DNA from: Hymenoscyphus infarciens
Taxonomy: Eukaryota > Ascomycota > Leotiomycetes > Helotiales > Helotiaceae
Direction of reading: 5' to 3'
NCBI GenBank assembly: GCA_001414345.1
Contig: LLCB01000687.1
Span: 1-12,774, forward strand
DNA length: 12,774 nt
Shown: one piece after another, positions 9,166-12,774 of the stretch
How the letters are laid out: each line of letters begins with the position of its first letter
Position numbering within the stretch: the first letter of the stretch is position 1
Notes under the pieces: model-generated
Told to the model about the DNA's origin: nothing
Databases searched by the model: none
The model's input: only the letters and a program-made list of their open reading frames with translations
Made by a program: the position numbers and the translations under genes

Positions 9166-10720
9166 TACGCTCAATTAAGCAATTGCGGCTCCTAGGGGTG
9201 GGTTCAAAGACATTTTTCGATTAGATATTAACTCTTATATTTCGTTTCGCTACAACTGTTCGCTCGGATACGTTGTATAAACACTAAGACGCCCTCGTAA
9301 GCCTCTCTCTCGCCTCACCTCTCCTGCTTTATCTTTTAATCTACGCGGTCGCCAATTTTCCAAGTCTTCCGTGTCGGATAATATAAAATAAGAGAGGAAA
9401 TAATAGAGAGCGAAGCTCTTAGCTAGTAATATAAGATTTATATTAGACTAGATACTAATAGATAGTCTCTTACTCTTATATACTGAAAAACTAGGCCGTA
9501 TACAGAATATTACACTCTATAAGTACAACTAGAGTAGTATATAGTTCTTAGAAAGAAACCTATTAGATATTAGCGCAATTTTTCGCATTTTCCTTCCGAG
9601 TTATTCTCTTCTTATATCTACGTAATTAGAGATATATTACGTATTTCTCGAGAACTCTTCTTAAACGACATTAGATTAAGAAACTTCAAGAGAGATCTTA
9701 TAAAGTGAGATAGAGTATGAATTTCCTAGTAAGTTGAGATATATTCTTATTATCTAAAAGTTAAAAAGAGAATCCTCTCGCTTAGTATTTACGATAACTA
9801 GTTAGTATTTAAGATTATATCGGAACATTTTTACGTAGAAGAATAAAGAGATGTCGAGGTTCTAAGAACTTAATAATCTGAAGTTATTATCTTTAGAGTT
9901 TACTATATAAGTACCTCTATACTTATACTTACTATTACTAGATAGAAAGGAATTTTACGAGTAGTAATAGATAAAGTATATTATTAGACTTATAATAGTA
10001 TTATATATATACTTCGGAATTCCAGATTTTCTATAGTTCTTAACTAGCTGCTTAGTATTAGCGAAGGTAGATAGACTTTTTTTCTCTTAGAAGTTAAAGT
10101 GTAATAGATACTAAGCTAATAATAATATACTAGTGATTTTTAGAAGAGGCTAGAGATAGCTTTACTTATCTCTCACCTCTGAATACTCTCCTCTAAACTA
10201 AATATAGAGTGTATAGACCTTTAGTACAACGTGATATAGCGGCTATACGATTATATTTAGTTCTAGAGAAGAGTAAGTAACTATCTAATAAAAATGTTTC
10301 CGATCTCGGAAATTTACCTATCTCAAAGATAATACTACGAGACGTTTAAGCGATATAACTTAATTGCGATAACGAGACTTAGTAACTACTAATAGATAAG
10401 TAGATTAAGAAGAAATAGCTTTTCCGACTACCTCTAACTTTGATTAAAAAGACTCGTTTACCCTTGTTTCTAAACTATAGAAGCATTTCTATTAGAGAAA
10501 AGAATATTATAGCTAGTTGTAATAGTACGAAATATATACAACTATAGTAGAGGTATATAGAAGTACGTATAGCAGAATAACGTATATAGATACTAGGCTC
10601 TAATATAGAAGAAAAGGCTAAACTGGCCTTTTCTAACTCTAGGAGAGTAGGCTACTATATATAAGAGGTTCAGATAATATAAAAGGGGTATAAAACTAAA
10701 CAACGACATATATCAGCTAA
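9066..10720. mobile_element. RIP-degraded repeat, possibly a Copia-like element
   Basis: From 9066 the sequence becomes strongly A/T-rich with dense TA steps and many TAA/TAG stops in all frames, the signature of heavy RIP on a repeated sequence. A less decayed patch at about 9230-9365 still has normal C content. The left edge reads TGTTATTATAT and is sharp against the normal flank. At least two frames give protein-like stretches once stops are ignored, so I cannot choose one and do not name a product. The right part appears interrupted by the Gypsy-like LTR at 10721. The class call rests only on the possible LTR at the left edge. Confidence 0.5.
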
Positions 10721-10881
10721 TATAACAGCCCGAACCTACGAAGTACGTCCAAAAGTCTAAACAGACGTATAGACGTACGTAACCTTCCTAAATTAGATAA
10801 TATAAAACAACAACTACTAAAACCTTATATATACAGCATATGCCATATCATCTCGGCTATACAGGACGGCATGCCGTCACA
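10721..10881 (-). repeat. 3' LTR of a Gypsy-like retroelement (161 bp)
   Basis: Read on the minus strand it starts TGTGACGGCATGCCGTCC and runs to GGGCTGTTATA, where an original ...TTACA end would give TG...CA after reversing one C-to-T change. A TATA-like run (TATATATAAGG, 10833-10823) lies about 50 bp inside and could be its promoter. A polypurine tract abuts the TG end, which fixes the orientation. The LTR sits at the edge of the older A/T-rich repeat, implying insertion into it. Confidence 0.6.
10823..10833 (-). promoter_or_regulatory. TATA-like element inside the LTR
   Basis: TATATATAAGG on the minus strand, about 48 bp from the LTR start, is a plausible core promoter for the retroelement. 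A/T-rich decay makes chance TATA matches common here. Confidence 0.3.
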
Positions 10882-10893
10882 TCCCCCTCCCTT
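10882..10893 (-). promoter_or_regulatory. Polypurine tract (plus-strand primer site)
   Basis: AAGGGAGGGGGA on the minus strand is 12 uninterrupted purines directly before the LTR's TG. This is the expected position and make-up of an LTR-retroelement polypurine tract. A small hairpin (AGACTCG, loop TCCT, CGAGTCT; 10899-10916) lies just upstream of it. Confidence 0.6.
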
Positions 10894-11192
10894 GAAAAAG
10901 ACTCGTCCTCGAGTCTGTCTATCTTATCGTTCAGGGCTGAATCGGGATAGCGTAAGTGTTGCATTGTTGTGTTGTCGTAAGTCGGTTAGGGTCTGAATCG
11001 TAGCTGACCCGGGTTCGAAGATGCTTTGTTTATCGTAATTTGTCGTAAGCGAGACGAGATGTCGAGATGGGTTTCGAATCGTGACCGTAGATGCTTGCAA
11101 AGAGACTTCGTTTCCAATCCTTCAATATCAAAAGCAAGCATTCGCGTCCGCTAAAAGAGTGTAGTCCGATCCGTCTAGCAGTCGGAGAAATT

Positions 11193-11292
11193 TCAAAGTA
11201 AAAAAAGTTCAAAAAGTTTAAAAAGTTCAAAAGTTCAGAGTAAAATCAGAAAAAAGTTCAAAAGTTGAATTCGAAAGTTCAGAGTAGAGTCG
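11193..11292. repeat. Short-period AAAAGTTC-type repeat
   Basis: About nine imperfect repeats of a 9-12 bp unit built on AAAAGTTC. They are arranged as two longer sub-blocks that each end in AGTTCAGAGTA. The plus strand is A/G-rich. It lies inside the Gypsy-like element, 3' of the decayed frames. Confidence 0.6.
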
Positions 11293-11371
11293 GAAGTCGT
11301 TCGGTTGAGAGTCAGTGATAACTCAGCTAAGAGGTCACGATCCTTTCGAGAGCGTACCGATTCGTATCCGA
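11283..11371. repeat. Dispersed direct repeat, copy A
   Basis: Shares with 12226-12329 the order AGTAGAGTCGG, ATAACTCAGCTAAGAG (16 bp exact) and ACCGATTCGTATC (13 bp exact), with small indels between blocks. The two copies are about 940 bp apart in the same orientation inside the retroelement. Confidence 0.65.
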
Positions 11372-11393
11372 GTCGAATTCAGATGAAAAAAGA

Positions 11394-11414
11394 ACTTCTG
11401 GCCCGGCCAGAAGT
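11394..11414. repeat. 21-bp perfect palindrome
   Basis: ACTTCTGGCC and its exact reverse complement GGCCAGAAGT surround a single C at 11404. It could form a cruciform or hairpin, or bind a dimeric protein. Confidence 0.7.
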
Positions 11415-11427
11415 GAAAAGAAAGTAA

Positions 11428-11443
11428 GACTCTGATCAGAGTC
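11428..11443. repeat. 16-bp perfect palindrome
   Basis: GACTCTGATCAGAGTC is self-complementary with no spacer. It lies 13 bp after the 21-bp palindrome and 7 bp before the tandem array, so the three features form one cluster. Confidence 0.7.
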
Positions 11444-11450
11444 GGTGGGG

Positions 11451-11800
11451 TTTCGGCTGGTCAAAAGAGTTTGTTGCCGAATGTTGAAAACGCTGTCCGA
11501 AGTTCAGGACAACAAAAGGAGTGGTTCCGGCTGGTCAAAAGCGAAGTTGTAGCCGAGTTGTCGAAGTTGAAATTGTTGTCCGAGTTCAGGACAACAAAAG
11601 TAGTAGTTTCGGGTGGTCAAAGGCGAAGTTGTTTCCGAAGTTTGTCGAATTGTCCGAGTAAACGGGGACAATAAAAGGGGGAGTTTCGGCTAGTCAAAAC
11701 AAAAGAGTTGTTGCCGAATTTGAAAATGCTGTCCGAAGTTCAGGACAACAAAAGGAGTAGTTTCGGCTGGTCAAATGAACTTGATGCCGAAGTTGTCGTG
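11451..11800. repeat. Tandem array, about 4.5 units of 73-83 bp, hairpin-bearing
   Basis: Units begin at 11451, 11524, 11607, 11684 and 11761 with TTTCGGCTGGTCAAA or a close variant, and the last is partial. Each unit then has a GTTG...CCGA block, a hairpin (TGTCC...GGACA) and AACAAAAGGAGTAG. The hairpin is longest in unit 2 (9 bp, 11573-11581 with 11589-11597). It is kept in unit 3 by a paired G-C to A-T change. The array lies between decayed coding frames and the LTR of the retroelement. Confidence 0.75.
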
Positions 11801-11838
11801 TTGCCTTGTTCCCTTCGAGGTACTTAAGGACTTATTCG

Positions 11839-12240
11839 TCATCTTCCGATTTCAAAGAAGAGTCGCTGTCGTATCGTGGGGAGCTCGGAGCTAGATGGAG
11901 GGGTGTTTTGAACTGAAGTGCTGATATCGACAGGCGTGGTCGTTTCTAAATATTCAGTGCTTCGGTGTCTCTCCTTATCCAGGGTTGTAATTCCAACGTC
12001 TCTTAAGCGCAGCAGACGCGTTTTGGAGCTGAGGTGTATGTCCCACATATCAAAGAACTGTTGCTATTCTCTCCGAGTATAGCCGTACTTAAAAAGCGAA
12101 CGTTTCTTCAGCGTAATCTTCTTCTTAATTCTACTTCTATCTCTTTTAACCTTTATACCAGCGGGGACTTGGTCTATAACTATAGTCTTTTTGATCGTTT
12201 ACTAGTAGAGGTTCGAGGGAAGCTTAGTAGAGTCGGATAA
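11839..12240 (-). pseudogene. Decayed retroelement reading frame (unidentified)
   Basis: One minus-strand frame of 134 codons is interrupted only by TAG and TAA at 12204-12199 and TAG at 12066-12064. All could come from CAG/CAA (Gln) by C-to-T change, a RIP-like pattern. Its intact part starts at ATG 12048 and is Arg/Thr/Ser-rich. Near the 3' end a different frame reads SPRYDSDSSLKSEDDE and stops, which looks like a natural acidic C terminus, so a frameshift may lie between about 11850 and 11950. I see no zinc knuckle or chromodomain signature. The hairpin array follows just downstream. Confidence 0.35.
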
Positions 12241-12329
12241 TGTTTAGTCAAGATTAACAGCAATAACTCAGCTAAGAGCTTACTTCTTTAGTCCTAATAG
12301 AAAGCGTATTTTGACCGATTCGTATCTGA
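12226..12329. repeat. Dispersed direct repeat, copy B
   Basis: Partner of 11283-11371. It carries the same ordered blocks, including the exact 16-mer at 12263-12278 and the 13-mer at 12314-12326, with insertions relative to copy A. Confidence 0.65.
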
Positions 12330-12716
12330 TTTGAGATTCGAGAGTTAGGAAATGGTAGGAAGGCATCAGGGGCAGGGGCCCGTGGCCGAAAGAGGTCTGA
12401 ATTCGGGCTTTAAAAGCAAAGGAGGGTCGAATGAGGGTCGGATCGGTGAGGGTTCAGAGGTGGGATTTGACTTCGAAGTTCGCTTGTAATTTTGTCCTCC
12501 ATCTCTCTAACCGATCGTTTTGTCCTTTATGTGCCGCTATCTCGTCCGTATATCGTCCGCATTTGAGAAGTCCCGCTGGCCTCTTCGACCGTTGTTTTGT
12601 GACTTTTTGTTCTTAGGTATATAGGTAAGGATCAGAGAGGGTTCAGAGGGTTGTCTTTCGAAAAGGGGGGTGGCCCTGGAAGGTCGTTCAACGCCATTCG
12701 GCAGAACTGTCGACAT
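12300..12716 (-). pseudogene. Decayed Pro/Ser-rich frame, possibly Gag-like
   Basis: From ATG 12716 the frame is open for 59 codons, with Pro-, Ser- and Arg-rich content, to a TAG at 12539. It continues with stops at 12509, 12368, 12347 and 12296 and an open middle block of 46 codons. TAG, TGA and TAA here could each derive from CAG, CGA or CAA by C-to-T change. The disordered, basic composition would suit a Gag N terminus, but no diagnostic motif is visible and the stop density is close to chance, so this call is weak. Confidence 0.25.
12440..12460. repeat. 21-bp direct repeat, copy 1 (copy 2 at 12629-12649)
   Basis: GGATCGGTGAGGGTTCAGAGG at 12440 and GGATCAGAGAGGGTTCAGAG(G) at 12629 differ at three positions. 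They are 189 bp apart, both in the Gag-like frame, giving a repeated SEPS peptide. Confidence 0.5.
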
Positions 12717-12727
12717 AATGTCGAATT

Positions 12728-12743
12728 GGGGGGGGGGGGGGGG
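12728..12743. repeat. G16 homopolymer
   Basis: Sixteen consecutive G on the plus strand, 11 bp upstream of the minus-strand ATG at 12716. A run this long is prone to replication slippage and to sequencing-length error. Confidence 0.8.
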
Positions 12744-12774
12744 TAAGAGCAGATTCAGAAGCCTTCGCGATGAC

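Larger units (their letters stand above)
10882..12774 (-). mobile_element. Internal 3' region of a Gypsy-like LTR retroelement, partial
   Basis: On the minus strand this segment leads into a polypurine tract and LTR, so it is the 3' internal part of a retroelement whose 5' end lies beyond the window. The last open frame (10985-10857, 42 residues) contains LEDESFSREGD running across the polypurine tract into the LTR, a layout I recall from C termini of fungal Gypsy/chromovirus Pol. It is preceded by a TAA that one C-to-T change from CAA would produce. No reverse transcriptase, RNase H or integrase motif is visible in the window. Much of the segment is repeat-rich and probably non-coding. G/C content is much higher than in the adjacent older repeat, so this element is younger or less affected by RIP. 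Confidence 0.55.

Noticed and set aside
9266..10700. Apparent long decayed ORFs on the plus strand in the A/T-rich repeat.
   Set aside because: At least two frames look equally protein-like when stops are ignored, and stop density in each is about what A/T-rich DNA gives by chance. TAA/TAG excess over TGA is a general RIP effect.
10721..10881. Plus-strand orientation for the LTR (a 5' LTR with the element running right).
   Set aside because: The sequence after 10881 on the plus strand is pyrimidine-rich and unlike a tRNA primer-binding site. Read on the minus strand it is a textbook polypurine tract.
10990..11090. T-loop-like strings (GGGTTCGAAG, GTTTCGAATC) suggesting a tRNA gene.
   Set aside because: No acceptor stem, D-arm or anticodon arm can be folded around either one. 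They lie in retroelement sequence.
11471..11674. Plus-strand 67-codon frame.
   Set aside because: It is simply a translation of the tandem hairpin array.
11451..11800. CRISPR-like regular array.
   Set aside because: Whole units repeat without unique spacers, periods vary from 73 to 83 bp, and the context is a fungal retroelement.

Overview
The window looks like nuclear DNA of a filamentous ascomycete (Pezizomycotina), most likely a leotiomycete. This is inferred, not tested. The evidence: short introns with GTATGA or GTAAG donors and CTAAC/CTGAT branch sites, C-to-T decay resembling repeat-induced point mutation (RIP), and a protein of a family I recall mainly from Helotiales. Gene density is low.

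Layout. 1-3913 is ordinary-composition DNA with no gene I can support, apart from a short imperfect tandem repeat at 57-184. 3914-4351 (minus) holds a probable gene remnant broken by one TGA. 4440-5325 (plus) is a clear three-exon gene for a four-helix membrane protein, with a TATA box upstream. 5575-6355 is a very AT-rich insertion with terminal inverted repeats and a perfect 8-bp target duplication, which fits a non-autonomous hAT-type transposon degraded by RIP. 6651-8123 (minus) is a long intact ORF for a fungal DUF7924-type protein with a PD-(D/E)XK-like core. Its true N terminus probably lies in two further exons up to 8398, but the junction to the main ORF is unresolved. 8399-9065 is a gene-free flank.

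From 9066 the sequence abruptly becomes AT-rich, a second RIP-degraded repeat that may be a Copia-like LTR element. At 10721-12774 it gives way to the 3' part of a Gypsy-like LTR retroelement on the minus strand. Visible parts are a 161-bp LTR, a polypurine tract, a decayed C-terminal Pol-like tail, an unusual tandem hairpin array, two perfect palindromes and two decayed reading frames. The 5' end of that element lies outside the window.

The two genes are not an obvious functional pair. The main theme is a host gene and an expanded-family gene between decayed transposons. I did not find a convincing new multi-gene system. The most unusual items are the probable loss of a catalytic aspartate in the nuclease-like protein and the covarying hairpin array in the retroelement.
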